Source: Guyparkeria halophila (GTDB taxonomy: Bacteria; Pseudomonadota; Gammaproteobacteria; Halothiobacillales; Halothiobacillaceae). Taken from it: a stretch of DNA of 64,000 nt. The position numbers and the translations under genes were made by a program. Below, in pieces: positions 33,417 to 42,342 of this stretch (position 1 is the stretch's first letter; every line of letters begins with the position of its first letter). The notes beneath the pieces are model-generated. The model was not told the origin of the DNA. It saw only the letters and a list, made by a program, of their open reading frames with translations, and made no database searches. Location of the stretch: positions 317,501 to 381,500 of the forward strand of contig NZ_CP140153.1 of the NCBI RefSeq assembly GCF_034479635.1. Direction: 5' to 3'.

Positions 33417-35231
33417 ATGACGATGCCGATGCGGACACATACCTGCGGACAAGTCGACCAGGCGCTGCTCGACCAGGAAATCGAGCTGGTCGGGTGGGTC
33501 AACCGGCGCCGTGACCACGGTGGCGTGATCTTCGTCGACCTGCGCGACCGGGATGGCCTGGTGCAGGTGGTGTTCGATCCGGACGACCCCGAGATGTTCG
33601 GTGTTGCCGAAACGCTGCGCAACGAGTTCGTCATCCAGGTGCGTGGCCGGGTGCGTAATCGCCCCGAGGGCACCGAGAACCCCAATATCCGCTCGGGCCA
33701 GATCGAGGTGCTTGGCCTCGCCCTGACCGTGCTCAACCGCGCCGAGCCGCTGCCGTTCCAGCTCGACGACGAGCGCGTCTCCGAGGACGTGCGCCTGCGC
33801 TACCGCTATCTCGACCTGCGTCGCCCGGAAATGCTCGATCGCCTGCGCCTGCGTCACCGGGTGACCAGCGCCATGCGCCGCTACCTTGACGATGCCGGCT
33901 TCATCGACGTCGAGACGCCGGTGCTCACCAAGGCCACCCCGGAGGGGGCGCGCGACTACCTGGTGCCCTCGCGTACCCACCCGGGCGAGTTCTTTGCCCT
34001 GCCGCAGTCGCCGCAGCTGTTCAAGCAATTGCTGATGGTCTCGGGGCTCGAGCGTTACTACCAGATCGTCAAGTGCTTCCGCGACGAGGACCTGCGCGCG
34101 GACCGTCAGCCGGAGTTCACCCAGCTCGACCTGGAGATGAGCTTCGCCGACGAGGAGACGGTCATGAACCTGATCGAGGAGATGATGCGTCATCTCTTCA
34201 TCGAGGCGGTCGAGGTTGCGCTGCCCGATCCGCTGCCGCGCCTGACCTGGGCCGATGCCATGCGTCGCTTCGGCTCCGACAAGCCTGACCTGCGTATCCC
34301 GCTGGAACTGGTCGACGTGGCCGATCTGGTCAAGGACGTCGACTTCAAGGTCTTCTCCGGTCCGGCCAACGACCCGCGTGGTCGCGTCGCCGCGTTGCAT
34401 GTCCCGCAAGGCGGCAAGATGCCGCGCAGCCAGATCGACGACTACACCAAGTACGTCTCGATCTTTGGCGCCAAGGGCCTGGCCTACGTCAAGGTCAACG
34501 ACGCGGCCGCCGGTCGCGAGGGCCTGCAGTCGCCGATCCTCAAGTTCCTCACCGACGAGGCGATCGCCGGCATCATGGAGCGCACCGGCGCGGCCGACGG
34601 CGACCTGATCTTCTTCGGCGCCGACAAGACCAAGATCGTCAACGAGGCGTTGGGCGCCCTGCGCGTGCGTCTCGGTCACGATCTCGACCTGGTCGAACAC
34701 GGTTACAAGGCGCTGTGGGTGGTCGACTTCCCGATGTTCGAGTACGACGAGAAGGACGGCCGCAACTACGCCTTGCACCACCCGTTCACCGCGCCCCACC
34801 CGGATGATGTCGACCAGCTCGAATCCGATCCGGAGAACGTGCGCTCGCGCGCCTACGACTTCGTGCTCAACGGCTACGAGCTGGGCGGCGGCTCGGTGCG
34901 TATCCACGACCCGGCCCTGCAGCAGCGGGTGTTCGCGCAGCTCGGCATCGACGAGGCCGAGGCGCAGGACAAGTTCGGTTTCCTGCTCGACGCGCTCAAG
35001 TACGGCGCGCCGCCGATGGCCGGGGTGGCCTTCGGCCTGGATCGGATCGCGATGCTGATGAGCGGCGCGACCTCGATCCGCGACGTGATCGCCTTCCCGA
35101 AGACCCAGTCGGCGGCCTGTCTGCTCACCGATGCCCCGAGCGAGGTCGACCCGGCCGCCCTGCGTGATCTGTCGATTCGCTTGCGTCTGCCGCCCAAGGA
35201 AAGCAAGGAAAACCAGGACGACAAGGGCTGA
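33417..35231 (+). CDS. aspS: Aspartyl-tRNA synthetase
   Basis: A class IIb synthetase of about 604 aa. The OB-fold anticodon-binding domain begins [40 protein letters not shown]. Motif 2 is in [30 protein letters not shown] and motif 3 in [20 protein letters not shown] insertion domain lies between motifs 2 and 3, as in bacterial enzymes. Four in-frame ATGs (33405, 33417, 33423, 33429) are possible. I use 33417, which has ACGGA in front; the homology itself starts at 33429. Without an experiment, discriminating versus non-discriminating type is open. Confidence 0.95.
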   Translation: MTMPMRTHTCGQVDQALLDQEIELVGWVNRRRDHGGVIFVDLRDRDGLVQVVFDPDDPEMFGVAETLRNEFVIQVRGRVRNRPEGTENPNIRSGQIEVLGLALTVLNRAEPLPFQLDDERVSEDVRLRYRYLDLRRPEMLDRLRLRHRVTSAMRRYLDDAGFIDVETPVLTKATPEGARDYLVPSRTHPGEFFALPQSPQLFKQLLMVSGLERYYQIVKCFRDEDLRADRQPEFTQLDLEMSFADEETVMNLIEEMMRHLFIEAVEVALPDPLPRLTWADAMRRFGSDKPDLRIPLELVDVADLVKDVDFKVFSGPANDPRGRVAALHVPQGGKMPRSQIDDYTKYVSIFGAKGLAYVKVNDAAAGREGLQSPILKFLTDEAIAGIMERTGAADGDLIFFGADKTKIVNEALGALRVRLGHDLDLVEHGYKALWVVDFPMFEYDEKDGRNYALHHPFTAPHPDDVDQLESDPENVRSRAYDFVLNGYELGGGSVRIHDPALQQRVFAQLGIDEAEAQDKFGFLLDALKYGAPPMAGVAFGLDRIAMLMSGATSIRDVIAFPKTQSAACLLTDAPSEVDPAALRDLSIRLRLPPKESKENQDDKG

Positions 35232-35248
35232 GTCCCTCGCTTGCAAAC

Positions 35249-35287
35249 GGCGGTGTCGTCCATACTCATGGGTGACATCGCCTTTTT
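35249..35287 (+). terminator. Terminator between aspS and nadA
   Basis: GGCGGTGTC, a 16-nt loop and GACATCGCC followed by TTTTTCG. Confidence 0.72.
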
Positions 35288-35335
35288 CGTTGGCCGCCGG
35301 CTTCGACCGGTGAGCCGCCCTTCCCGGGAGGCCGT

Positions 35336-36442
35336 ATGACCGCGAATGCCCAATCCGATCGCGCCGCGCGCGAGATCCCCGTCGCTCTTGAGCCCGAGAT
35401 CGCCCGCATCGCGCTGGCCTCCAAGCCGGCGGCCCCGGTGACCGCCGAGGAGCGTGAGGCCCTGCGTGCCGAGATCAAGGAGCTGCTGGCCGAGCAGAAC
35501 GCCGTGCTGGTGGTGCATTACTACGTCGACGAGGACCTGCAGATCCTGGCGGACGAAACCGGCGGCCGGGTGTCCGATTCGCTCGACATGGCCGCCTTTG
35601 GTGCCGAGCACGAGGCGCAGACGCTGGTGGTCTGCGGGGTGCGCTTCATGGGCGAGACCGCCAAGATCCTCAGCCCGGAAAAGCGCGTGCTGATGCCCGA
35701 GTTGCACGCCGAGTGCTCGCTGGATCTGGGCTGCCCGCCCGAGGAATTCACCGCGTTCTGTGACGCGCATCCGGACCGCACGGTGGTGGTCTACGCCAAC
35801 ACCTCGGCCGAGGTGAAGGCGCGCGCCGACTGGGTGGTCACCAGCTCGAACGCCCTCGAGATCGTCACGCACCTCAAGGAGCGCGGCGAGAAGATCCTCT
35901 GGGCCCCGGACAAGCACCTGGGGCGCTATATTCGCGACCAGACCGGCGCGGACATGCTGCTCTGGGAAGGTTCCTGCGTGGTCCACGACGAGTTCCGCGC
36001 CGACGCGCTCGCCGAGCTCAAGGAAAAGCACCCCGGGGCGGCCATCCTGGTGCACCCGGAATCGCCCGAGGCGGTGGTCGAGATGGCCGACCGGGTCGGC
36101 TCGACCTCGCAGCTGATCAAGGCGGCCACCGAGCTGCCCAACGAGACCCTGATCGTGGCGACCGACCGCGGCATCTTCCACAAGATGGCCGAGGCTGCAC
36201 CGGGCAAGACCCTGATCGAGGCGCCCACCGGCGGTCGCTCGGCGACCTGCGTTTCCTGTGCCCACTGCCCGTGGATGGCGATGAACGGCCTGGTCAGCGT
36301 GCGCGATGCCCTCAAGCACCCCGAAGGTCACGAGATCACCGTCGACCCGGCGATCCGCGTCAAGGCGGTCGAGTCGATCCAGCGCATGCTCGACTTCTCC
36401 CGGCAAAAGGGCCTCGTCACGCGGGGGAACAACGACGCCTGA
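35336..36442 (+). CDS. nadA: Quinolinate synthase
   Basis: A 368-aa [4Fe-4S] enzyme condensing iminoaspartate and dihydroxyacetone phosphate into quinolinate for NAD synthesis. [21 protein letters not shown] opens the first domain. The cluster cysteines lie in [22 protein letters not shown] and [16 protein letters not shown] (the CxxCxxC-like stretch). The substrate residues YAN, TSSNA and HPES are present. It begins behind a terminator and so has its own promoter. Confidence 0.96.
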   Translation: MTANAQSDRAAREIPVALEPEIARIALASKPAAPVTAEEREALRAEIKELLAEQNAVLVVHYYVDEDLQILADETGGRVSDSLDMAAFGAEHEAQTLVVCGVRFMGETAKILSPEKRVLMPELHAECSLDLGCPPEEFTAFCDAHPDRTVVVYANTSAEVKARADWVVTSSNALEIVTHLKERGEKILWAPDKHLGRYIRDQTGADMLLWEGSCVVHDEFRADALAELKEKHPGAAILVHPESPEAVVEMADRVGSTSQLIKAATELPNETLIVATDRGIFHKMAEAAPGKTLIEAPTGGRSATCVSCAHCPWMAMNGLVSVRDALKHPEGHEITVDPAIRVKAVESIQRMLDFSRQKGLVTRGNNDA

Positions 36443-36464
36443 CGCCGGCTTCCTCGCTGCCCGG

Positions 36465-36492
36465 AAAGGCCCGTCCCGCGACGGGCCTTTTG
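36465..36492 (+). terminator. Terminator after nadA
   Basis: AAAGGCCCGT-cccgcg-ACGGGCCTTTT. Confidence 0.88.
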
Positions 36493-36537
36493 CGTCTCAG
36501 GGATGCCTTTTCTTATGCATTCCTTCGTATCTGGTTG

Positions 36538-36614
36538 TTTTCTTAAGAAAATGGTTGCGAATATTCGCAACTGCTTTGATTTGTAATTGTGCTCGTCGAA
36601 TAAAAATTTTCGAC
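36538..36614. promoter_or_regulatory. AT-rich promoter region with three palindromes upstream of the DsrE-like gene
   Basis: In 77 bp lie TTTTCTTAAGAAAA (36538-36551, perfect), GTTGCGAATATTCGCAAC (36554-36571, perfect 18 bp) and GTCGAA-N8-TTCGAC (36595-36614). The local base composition is far lower in GC than the rest of the window. Such dyads are typical of operators for dimeric regulators; the regulator is not identifiable. Confidence 0.55.
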
Positions 36615-36679
36615 TTCCACGCTCAGGTATTCGGGGCGTACGGTGAGTTCACTGGTTTTGGACACGAAGGAGGAAAACC

Positions 36680-37123
36680 ATGAAAAAACTGTTCACCATG
36701 CTCGCCCTGATCATCGCCGCGCCGCTGGCCCTGCAGGCCAATAGCGCCATGGCGGAGACCGAGAAGACCAAGCAGGTGGTCTATCACTTCAACAAGGCCG
36801 ACATGAACACCATCAAGGCCGGGCTGCGTAATGCGACCAACCACGTCAACTCTCCTTCCGGTCCCGAGACCGAGATCGAGGTCGTGGTGCACGGTGGCGG
36901 CATTGCCATGATGACCGGGGCCAAGAAGGACCCGCAGCTCGCCGCGGCCATCGACAATCTCAAGGCCAATGGCGTCGAGTTCAAGGTCTGCGCGAACACT
37001 CTTCGAGGGCGTGACCTGGAAGTAAGCGATCTGTACTACACCGACGAGTCGGATATCGTCGCGTCGGGCGTGGCTTATCTGGCCGACCAGCAGATGAAAG
37101 GCTGGGCCTATATCCATCCGTAA
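36680..37123 (+). CDS. Periplasmic DsrE/DsrF-like protein
   Basis: A 147-aa protein with a signal peptide (MKKLFTMLALIIAAPLALQA, cleavage near AMA). The mature part is a DsrE/DsrF-like fold: IEVVVHGGGIAMMTGAKKDPQLAAAIDNLKANGVEFKVCANTL. The single Cys in FKVCANTL matches the position of the reactive Cys in many relatives. Cytosolic DsrE proteins relay sulfur; exported single-Cys forms occur in sulfur oxidisers and other bacteria with unknown roles. A GAAGGAGGAAAACC ribosome site is unusually strong, suggesting high expression. Confidence 0.86.
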   Translation: MKKLFTMLALIIAAPLALQANSAMAETEKTKQVVYHFNKADMNTIKAGLRNATNHVNSPSGPETEIEVVVHGGGIAMMTGAKKDPQLAAAIDNLKANGVEFKVCANTLRGRDLEVSDLYYTDESDIVASGVAYLADQQMKGWAYIHP

Positions 37124-37179
37124 GCCGTTCGTTACGTCCGTCGCGCCGGCCGTGGCGCGACGGGCAACCGACCATTGCA

Positions 37180-37207
37180 GCAGCCCGGGTTAGCCCCGGG
37201 TTTTTTT
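37180..37207 (+). terminator. Terminator after the DsrE-like gene
   Basis: AGCCCGGG-ttag-CCCCGGGT followed by TTTTTTT. The best T-tract in the window. Confidence 0.9.
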
Positions 37208-37377
37208 GTGGTTGGTCGTTCGCGACGGGGGTGTGTGATCCGTTACCTACGAGTCGTGCTGAACGTGGTAGGTCGGGTCTGTGTTCTCGCCGAAAGGCTC
37301 CGATGTCGCCCATGGGGGATTCGTCCACCGGGGCGAATAGCGTCTATCATGCGGGCTGGTTCCCAACGAGCGGCTTG

Positions 37378-39249
37378 ATGCACGACACGATTCTTCTTTC
37401 CCTGACCGCCATCGTGGTGCTGGGCATCGCCGCCCAGTGGCTCGCTTGGCGAGTGAAGGTGCCGGCGATCCTGTTCCTTTTGCTGATCGGTATCACGCTC
37501 GGACCAGCCTTTGACCTGCTCAACCCCGACGAGTTGTTCGGTGACCTGCTGTTCCCGATCGTGTCGTTGGCCGTCGGCGTGATCCTGTTCGAGGGCAGCC
37601 TGACCCTGCGGTTTCGGGAAATACAGGGCGTCTCCTCCACCATCGTCCGCATGGTCTCGCTGGGGGCGGTGATTTCCTGGGGGGTGGCGGCCACCGCGGC
37701 GCACTGGTTTGTCGGGCTGGGCTGGCCGATCGCCTTCCTGTTCGGCGCGCTGGTGGTGGTGACGGGGCCGACGGTGATCGCGCCGCTGCTGCGCATCGTT
37801 CGTCCCAGCCCGCGGGTCAGCAAGATCCTGCGTTGGGAGGCGATCATCATTGATCCGATCGGTGCCTTGCTCGCCGTGCTCGTCTACGAATTCATCGTTA
37901 CCCAGTCGCAGACTGGGGCGGCGGGCCTCGGTGGGGTGGTGCTGCCGTTCCTGGAGCTGGTCGGGCTGGGCATCGTGCTGGGTGTCGCGGGTGGCTGGCT
38001 GCTCGGCCAGTTGCTGGCGCGTCATGCCCTGCCGGACTACCTGATCAACGTGACCGTGCTGGCCGCCGTGTTGGCTGTCTTCACCGCCTCCAACGTGCTC
38101 GCCGAGGAATCCGGGTTGCTGGCGGTGACCGTGATGGGCATCTGGCTGGCCAACATGCGCGGCGTGCCGCTCGACGACATCCTGCATTTCAAGGAAACCC
38201 TGAGCATCCTGTTCATCTCCGGGTTGTTCATCCTGCTGGCGGCCCGCATCGATCCGGCCACCCTGAGTCAGGTGGGCTTCGGGGCGTTGCTGGTGCTCGC
38301 CGCGATCGTGTTCGTCGCCCAGCCGCTGAAGGTCTGGTTGTCGGCGATCGGCAGCGGGTTGAATTGGCGCGAGAAGACCATGATCGCCTGGATCGGGCCG
38401 CGCGGTATCGTCGCCGCGGCCGTCTCGGGCCTGTTTGCGCTCAAGCTGGTCGAACAGGGACTCGAGGGCGCCGAGGTGATCGTGCCGCTGACCTTCATCA
38501 TTATCGTCGGCACCGTGGTGCTGGCCTCGCTGACCGCCCGTCCGCTGGCAAGGGCCCTGGATATCGCGCTGCCCGAGGATCACGGTGTGCTGATCGTTGG
38601 CGCCAATCGCGTCACGCGCGAGATCGCCAAGGTGCTGAAAAAACATGGCTTTCGCGTGGTGATGGCCGATGGCAACTACAGCGAGATCCGCCAGGCGCGC
38701 ATGGACGGGCTGGAGACCTATTACGGCAACCCCGTCTCCGAGGCGGCCGACCGCAAGCTGGACCTGGTCGGTATCGGCCAGATGTTCGCCATGTCGGCGC
38801 AGTCGGAAGTCAACAATCTCGCGGCGGTGCGCTATCGCCACGAGTTCGGTCAGTCGAACGTCTTCGTGCTGCAGACCCCGCAGGAGGTGGCCGGGTCGGA
38901 CAACCAGCGGATCACCACCCAGTTCAATGCCCGCGGCCTGTTCCGCGAGGACGTGTCGTTGGGACACCTGTTTCGCCTGGTGGAGGCCGGTGCCGAGCTG
39001 TTCAGCACCCGCCTGACCGAGAACTTCGGCTACAGCGAATACCTCGCCCATTACGAGGGGCGCGGTGAGTTGCTGTTCGGCATCACGCCCAACGGCAACC
39101 TGCGGCCCCTGAGTGACGAACTCAGCCAGCGGCCGGGGCCGGGCTGGGTCCTGATCGGGCTGTACGAGCCATCCGCCGACGCCGATCGGCCTGCTCCTCG
39201 CGAAGGGGCGGCTGCGCCGTCTGGTGGTGGGGAGCGTCTGCCGGGTTGA
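37378..39249 (+). CDS. CPA-family monovalent cation/proton antiporter with TrkA-N domain
   Basis: A 623-aa protein. Residues 1 to about 400 form 12 or more helices of a Na+/K+:H+ exchanger, with IIDPIGALLAVLVYEF (conserved Asp pair region), GPTVIAPLLR and MIAWIGPRGIVAAAVSG. A cytosolic Rossmann-like TrkA-N domain follows (HGVLIVGANRVTREIAKVLKKHGFRVVMADGN), which senses nucleotides in K+ transport proteins. The C-terminal 20 residues are Pro/Gly-rich. The start at 37378 (MHDTILLSL) begins the first helix; no strong ribosome site is present. It probably controls cytosolic pH or K+. Confidence 0.91.
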   Translation: MHDTILLSLTAIVVLGIAAQWLAWRVKVPAILFLLLIGITLGPAFDLLNPDELFGDLLFPIVSLAVGVILFEGSLTLRFREIQGVSSTIVRMVSLGAVISWGVAATAAHWFVGLGWPIAFLFGALVVVTGPTVIAPLLRIVRPSPRVSKILRWEAIIIDPIGALLAVLVYEFIVTQSQTGAAGLGGVVLPFLELVGLGIVLGVAGGWLLGQLLARHALPDYLINVTVLAAVLAVFTASNVLAEESGLLAVTVMGIWLANMRGVPLDDILHFKETLSILFISGLFILLAARIDPATLSQVGFGALLVLAAIVFVAQPLKVWLSAIGSGLNWREKTMIAWIGPRGIVAAAVSGLFALKLVEQGLEGAEVIVPLTFIIIVGTVVLASLTARPLARALDIALPEDHGVLIVGANRVTREIAKVLKKHGFRVVMADGNYSEIRQARMDGLETYYGNPVSEAADRKLDLVGIGQMFAMSAQSEVNNLAAVRYRHEFGQSNVFVLQTPQEVAGSDNQRITTQFNARGLFREDVSLGHLFRLVEAGAELFSTRLTENFGYSEYLAHYEGRGELLFGITPNGNLRPLSDELSQRPGPGWVLIGLYEPSADADRPAPREGAAAPSGGGERLPG

Positions 39250-39374
39250 TGTCAGCGGTTCTTTGCCTCCGGTCACGCCATCCTTGGGAGCGGATTTGTT
39301 GCCTGTGATCAATGGGATGGCTGATCCGGTGACCGGGGGGATGAAATTTTTTCGTCATCCGCGCCCCCAGGGGG

Positions 39375-39402
39375 TTGCGTCACGAATCCGGGTTTGTATA
39401 AT
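39375..39402 (+). promoter_or_regulatory. Promoter of the tRNA Gly-Val-Asp cluster
   Basis: TTGCGT, a 16-bp spacer and a perfect TATAAT, followed by a GC-rich discriminator. The first tRNA starts 46 bp downstream of the -10. Confidence 0.75.
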
Positions 39403-39447
39403 GCGCGCTCTAGCAAACGCGGTCGAGCGATCGGTCGCGAGAGATGC

Positions 39448-39523
39448 GCGGGAATAGCTCAGCTGGTAGAGCACAACCTTGCCAAGGTTGGGGTCGCCGG
39501 TTCGAATCCGGTTTCCCGCTCCA
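39448..39523 (+). tRNA. tRNA-Gly (GCC)
   Basis: Acceptor GCGGGAA/TTCCCGC, anticodon loop CTTGCCAAG with GCC, T-arm CGCCGGTTCGAATCCGG, encoded CCA. 76 nt. Confidence 0.98.
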
Positions 39524-39525
39524 TC

Positions 39526-39601
39526 GGGTGGTTAGCTCAGTTGGTAGAGCGGAGCCCTTACAAGGCTTAGGTCGGGAGTTCGAGCCTCTCACCACCCACC
39601 A
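39526..39601 (+). tRNA. tRNA-Val (TAC)
   Basis: Acceptor GGGTGGT/ACCACCC, anticodon stem-loop GAGCC-CTTACAA-GGCTT with TAC, T-arm around GGAGTTCGAGCCTC, encoded CCA. Only two bases separate it from tRNA-Gly. Confidence 0.97.
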
Positions 39602-39613
39602 TCATCTCTATAA

Positions 39614-39690
39614 GCAGCGGTAGTTCAGTTGGTTAGAATACCGGCCTGTCACGCCGGGGGTCGCGGGTTCGAGTCCCGTCCGCTGCGCCA
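39614..39690 (+). tRNA. tRNA-Asp (GTC)
   Basis: Acceptor GCAGCGG/CCGCTGC, anticodon region GGCCTGTCACGCC with GTC, T-arm CGCGGGTTCGAGTCCCG, encoded CCA. Third gene of the cluster. Confidence 0.98.
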
Positions 39691-39697
39691 CATCCCG

Positions 39698-39727
39698 AAA
39701 GGCCCGCCTTCCATGGCGGGCCTTTCT
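39698..39727. terminator. Terminator after the tRNA cluster
   Basis: AAAGGCCCGCC-ttccat-GGCGGGCCTTT followed by CTTCG. It may also act for the converging gene. Confidence 0.88.
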
Positions 39728-39789
39728 TCGTCTGGACCCGGGCAATCGTTGCCCGGAGCCTGTCCCCTCGTGCTGCTCGTGATCGTCGG

Positions 39790-40548
39790 CTATCGACGCT
39801 GACCCCGGAGGGGTTGCAGCCATTGCCATGCCTGCGCCTGGGCGCGGCGCAGTGGCGCGCTTTCCTGGGTGAGCCGCCGCAGGCCGTTCTCCAGATCGCC
39901 GGGCTGCCAGGCCTCCCGCCGGTAGGTCATCACGGTGTTGAGTTTGTCCGGCACGTGGGCGACCAGGGCGTCCGGGTGGAAATGGGCCGAGAGTTGCCGA
40001 TGGGCCTCGACCACCGCCGGCATGTGATTGCGCCACAGGTTGAGGCAGATGATGCCGCCGGGGGCGATCGCCGCGTTAAGGCGGGCGACCGTTTCATCCG
40101 GCAGGCGGATCATGCCGTCCTGGTCGAACAGGTCGATCAGCACGACATCCAGGGGCGCCGTCGGCTCCCAGTCCGGCGAGCTGACGTCGGCAAACCGCAG
40201 GTCCAGCCGGGGGTGGTCGAGGTCCAGCCCGAAGTGACGTGCGGCAATGGGACCGAGGGCGGGGCGCAGATCGACGGCGTGGATGCTAGACTCGGTATGT
40301 TCGAGAAGAAACTTCGCCAGGACGCCGCCCCCAAACCCCAGCAGCCCGATACGGGCGGGGTGCGGATGCAGCGCCAGCGGCAGCATCATGGCCCGGTAGT
40401 AGGCGAAGCAGAGTTGCTCCGGCTGCTCCGGGCGCCACGCCGACTGCGCGGTGGGATTGCCGAACTGGAGCGCGACCTCGCCGCCCTGCTCGATCACCTC
40501 GATGGGGCCGTGGGCGTCGTTCATTCGTTCGAGCACCTGGGGCTTCAT
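39790..40548 (-). CDS. Spermidine synthase-like methyltransferase-fold protein
   Basis: A 252-aa Rossmann-fold protein of the spermidine synthase/fused-MFS group. The nucleotide-binding GLLGFGGGVLAKFLLEH (about residues 68-84) and the IHAVDLRPALGPIAARHFGLD acidic loop are followed by LDVVLIDLFDQDGM. It lacks the complete polyamine-site motifs of genuine SpeE, so the substrate is uncertain. The start at 40548 (MKPQVLERM) fits the homology. It is divergent from the secreted unknown at 40672. Confidence 0.8.
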   Translation of the reverse strand: MKPQVLERMNDAHGPIEVIEQGGEVALQFGNPTAQSAWRPEQPEQLCFAYYRAMMLPLALHPHPARIGLLGFGGGVLAKFLLEHTESSIHAVDLRPALGPIAARHFGLDLDHPRLDLRFADVSSPDWEPTAPLDVVLIDLFDQDGMIRLPDETVARLNAAIAPGGIICLNLWRNHMPAVVEAHRQLSAHFHPDALVAHVPDKLNTVMTYRREAWQPGDLENGLRRLTQESAPLRRAQAQAWQWLQPLRGQRR

Positions 40549-40605
40549 GCGGTGGTCTCTTGATTCGTTGCGGGGTGAACGCGGCGAGAGGCCGCTGGTC
40601 TCTCG

Positions 40606-40629
40606 GTGACCCAAAGCGTGACCCAAGGC
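40606..40629. repeat. 12-bp tandem direct repeat in a divergent promoter region
   Basis: GTGACCCAAAGC is followed directly by GTGACCCAAGGC (one difference). It lies in the 123-bp gap between two divergent genes and could be a double binding site for an activator. Confidence 0.5.
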
Positions 40630-40671
40630 GGCCTGGCGTGCTTGGAAAACAGGTATTTCGAGGTAACGATA

Positions 40672-41700
40672 ATGTGGATCTCCCTTTCAGCGGGGCGGAC
40701 GATTGGCATGGGCGTGCCCGCCATTATCGGTGAGTGGCTGCGTGAGCGAATCACCCAACCGGTCACCCGGCGTATGGCGCGTGTGACCGGCCTCACCGCC
40801 GGGGGTGTGGCGCTGCTGCTCTTCGCCGGCTTGGCATCTGCCGCGAGTTTCGAGGTGGGCGAGAAGGTGTTCGTGCCCATGTTCGAACCCAATCCTGAGC
40901 TCGACGGGTACGCCGAGGGCTTTGTGGAGCAGGTGCATGATGATGGCACCCTGACCCTGCGGATCAACAAGGTCCAGACCGGCAAGGGCAAGACGCTGAG
41001 CGGCACCTGCCACCCCTCGGGTGGCACCCCCCTTTCCGGGGCGGCAATCGTCTCCGACGACCCCGAGAACCTGGTGGTCGAGCAGCGTCTCCCGGCCGAT
41101 GAGGTGATGACCTATCGGCGTGGCAGCCAGCTCTATCTCAAGCGTGAGAACCTGAGTATCGCCTATCTCAAGTACCTCGGCAGCGGCATGGGCATGACGC
41201 CGGACCGGTTCGACGTGGCCATCCGTCGCGCCGAGGAGGTAGGCCTGCCGCGCATGGTGGCGGCGATGGAGGTCGGCAAGATGCAGGTCGAATCGACCCA
41301 GGGCCGGGGATTTCCGGTGCCGGCATCGCGCGCCCTGCAAAAGGCGGCGCCGATGCTCGACGAGGTCGCGGCAAAGCTCGAGGCCTATCCCGAGTCGGTC
41401 GAGAGGGCCGCGCGCATGCTGGGCGGCACCACGCCCGAGCACCGGGATGACCCGTTGGCGGCGGTGATCGTGCGCCTGCACGAGCTCCTCGACGAGCAGC
41501 TGGGCGAGCTTGCACAGCAGAGCGGTGATCCGCGCGAGGTGTCCGGATTCAGTGTCGACGAGTTGCTGGCCATCTACACCGGCTGGTTCCGGGTGATCAC
41601 CGCCAATGACACCCAGCCGTTTCAGAATGCCGGGGTCGACTTCTACCGCGAGCGGGCCGCCAAGGCGCTGGGCAATGGCGAGTGGCCGGCACTCATGTAA
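40672..41700 (+). CDS. Exported or membrane-tethered protein of unknown function
   Basis: A 342-aa protein I cannot assign. The ATG at 40672 is preferred for its GAGGTAACGATA ribosome site. This gives an unusually long N-terminal region before the hydrophobic segment VTGLTAGGVALLLFAGLASA (about residues 38-57). A start at 40774 would give a standard signal peptide. The mature part begins with a small beta domain (FEVGEKVFVPMFEPNPELDGYAEGFVEQV, SH3-like in pattern). A helical C-terminal domain follows (PDRFDVAIRRAEEVGLPRMVAAMEVGKMQVE; IVRLHELLDEQLGELAQQ). One cysteine only. No operon partner; a terminator follows. Confidence 0.75.
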   Translation: MWISLSAGRTIGMGVPAIIGEWLRERITQPVTRRMARVTGLTAGGVALLLFAGLASAASFEVGEKVFVPMFEPNPELDGYAEGFVEQVHDDGTLTLRINKVQTGKGKTLSGTCHPSGGTPLSGAAIVSDDPENLVVEQRLPADEVMTYRRGSQLYLKRENLSIAYLKYLGSGMGMTPDRFDVAIRRAEEVGLPRMVAAMEVGKMQVESTQGRGFPVPASRALQKAAPMLDEVAAKLEAYPESVERAARMLGGTTPEHRDDPLAAVIVRLHELLDEQLGELAQQSGDPREVSGFSVDELLAIYTGWFRVITANDTQPFQNAGVDFYRERAAKALGNGEWPALM

Positions 41701-41723
41701 GCGGGCTGCCCGTCGAGTCACAA

Positions 41724-41757
41724 AAACGCCCGGGCCATGTTGGTCCGGGCGTCTTTC
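41724..41757. terminator. Terminator after the secreted unknown and DUF1244 gene
   Basis: AAACGCCCGGGCC-atgt-TGGTCCGGGCGTCTTTCG with an A-tract before and T-rich end after; it lies between converging genes. Confidence 0.82.
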
Positions 41758-41769
41758 GTTGGGTCCGCC

Positions 41770-42021
41770 TTATTTCTGGTAGCGGGCCTTCCACTCCTCG
41801 TAGGGCATGCCGTAGACGTGTTCGCGCGCCTCGGCATCCGCCAGGTCGATGCCTTGTTTCTCGGCCTCCTCGCGCAGCCAGCGAGACAGGCAGTTGCGGC
41901 AGAAGCCGGCCAGGTTCATCAGGTCGATGTTCTGCACGTCGGTGCGTTCCTGCAGATGGGCCACCAGCCGGCGGAAGGCGGCGGCCTCGAGCTGATCACG
42001 GTTGCTGGAGTCGATGGCCAT
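41770..42021 (-). CDS. DUF1244-family protein
   Basis: An 83-aa small protein. The core RTDVQNIDLMNLAGFCRNCLSRWLREEA with the FCRNCLSxW motif defines the family, and MPYEEWKARYQ ends it. The two nearby cysteines suggest metal or redox chemistry, but the role is unknown. GCGAGGGAACC is the ribosome site. A 70-bp gap separates it from the BolA-like gene upstream. Confidence 0.88.
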   Translation of the reverse strand: MAIDSSNRDQLEAAAFRRLVAHLQERTDVQNIDLMNLAGFCRNCLSRWLREEAEKQGIDLADAEAREHVYGMPYEEWKARYQK

Positions 42022-42091
42022 GAGGTTCCCTCGCGTAACGGTTCAATTCACTGGGGGCGACTCACGTCGAATGGCGCAAGTCGGGATCGAA

Positions 42092-42316
42092 TCAGCTGTC
42101 GGGCGTGCGCGTGTCGTAGGTGACGGCATGCAGCTCGCCCGAATCAAGCGACGGCTTGAGAATGCGATTGAGGATCTGGTGCTGCTGCAGCAGGGATTTG
42201 CCGACAAAGGCGCTGCTGGTCACGGCGATGCGGAAATTGCAGCCTTCACCGTCCGGACGTACGCGGGCGTCGGGCAGTTCGGCCTGGATCAGCTCGATGA
42301 TCTCGTTGTCGGTCAT
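42092..42316 (-). CDS. BolA/IbaG-family protein
   Basis: A 74-aa protein with the small BolA fold: IIELIQAELPDARVRPDGEGCNFRIAVTSSAFVGKSLLQQHQILNRIL. BolA proteins work with monothiol glutaredoxins in iron-sulfur cluster trafficking. The Cys in GEGCNF occupies the position of the ligand His/Cys in the loop of the IbaG subgroup. CGGAGGACTT lies 11 bases before the ATG at 42316. It starts 26 bp after rnd. Confidence 0.85.
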   Translation of the reverse strand: MTDNEIIELIQAELPDARVRPDGEGCNFRIAVTSSAFVGKSLLQQHQILNRILKPSLDSGELHAVTYDTRTPDS

Positions 42317-42342
42317 CTGCGGAAAGTCCTCCGGGTCGTGGT

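Noticed and set aside
32958-35246. 762-codon minus-strand frame opposite aspS
   Set aside because: Antisense of a well-conserved synthetase gene; composition typical of shadow frames.
39410-39595. Minus-strand frame containing SNSRPKPCKGSALPTEL
   Set aside because: This is the well-known false ORF produced by translating the antisense of tRNA genes.
39608-40036. Minus-strand frame ending TGLEPATPGVTGRYSNQLNYR
   Set aside because: Also an antisense-tRNA artefact (opposite tRNA-Asp).
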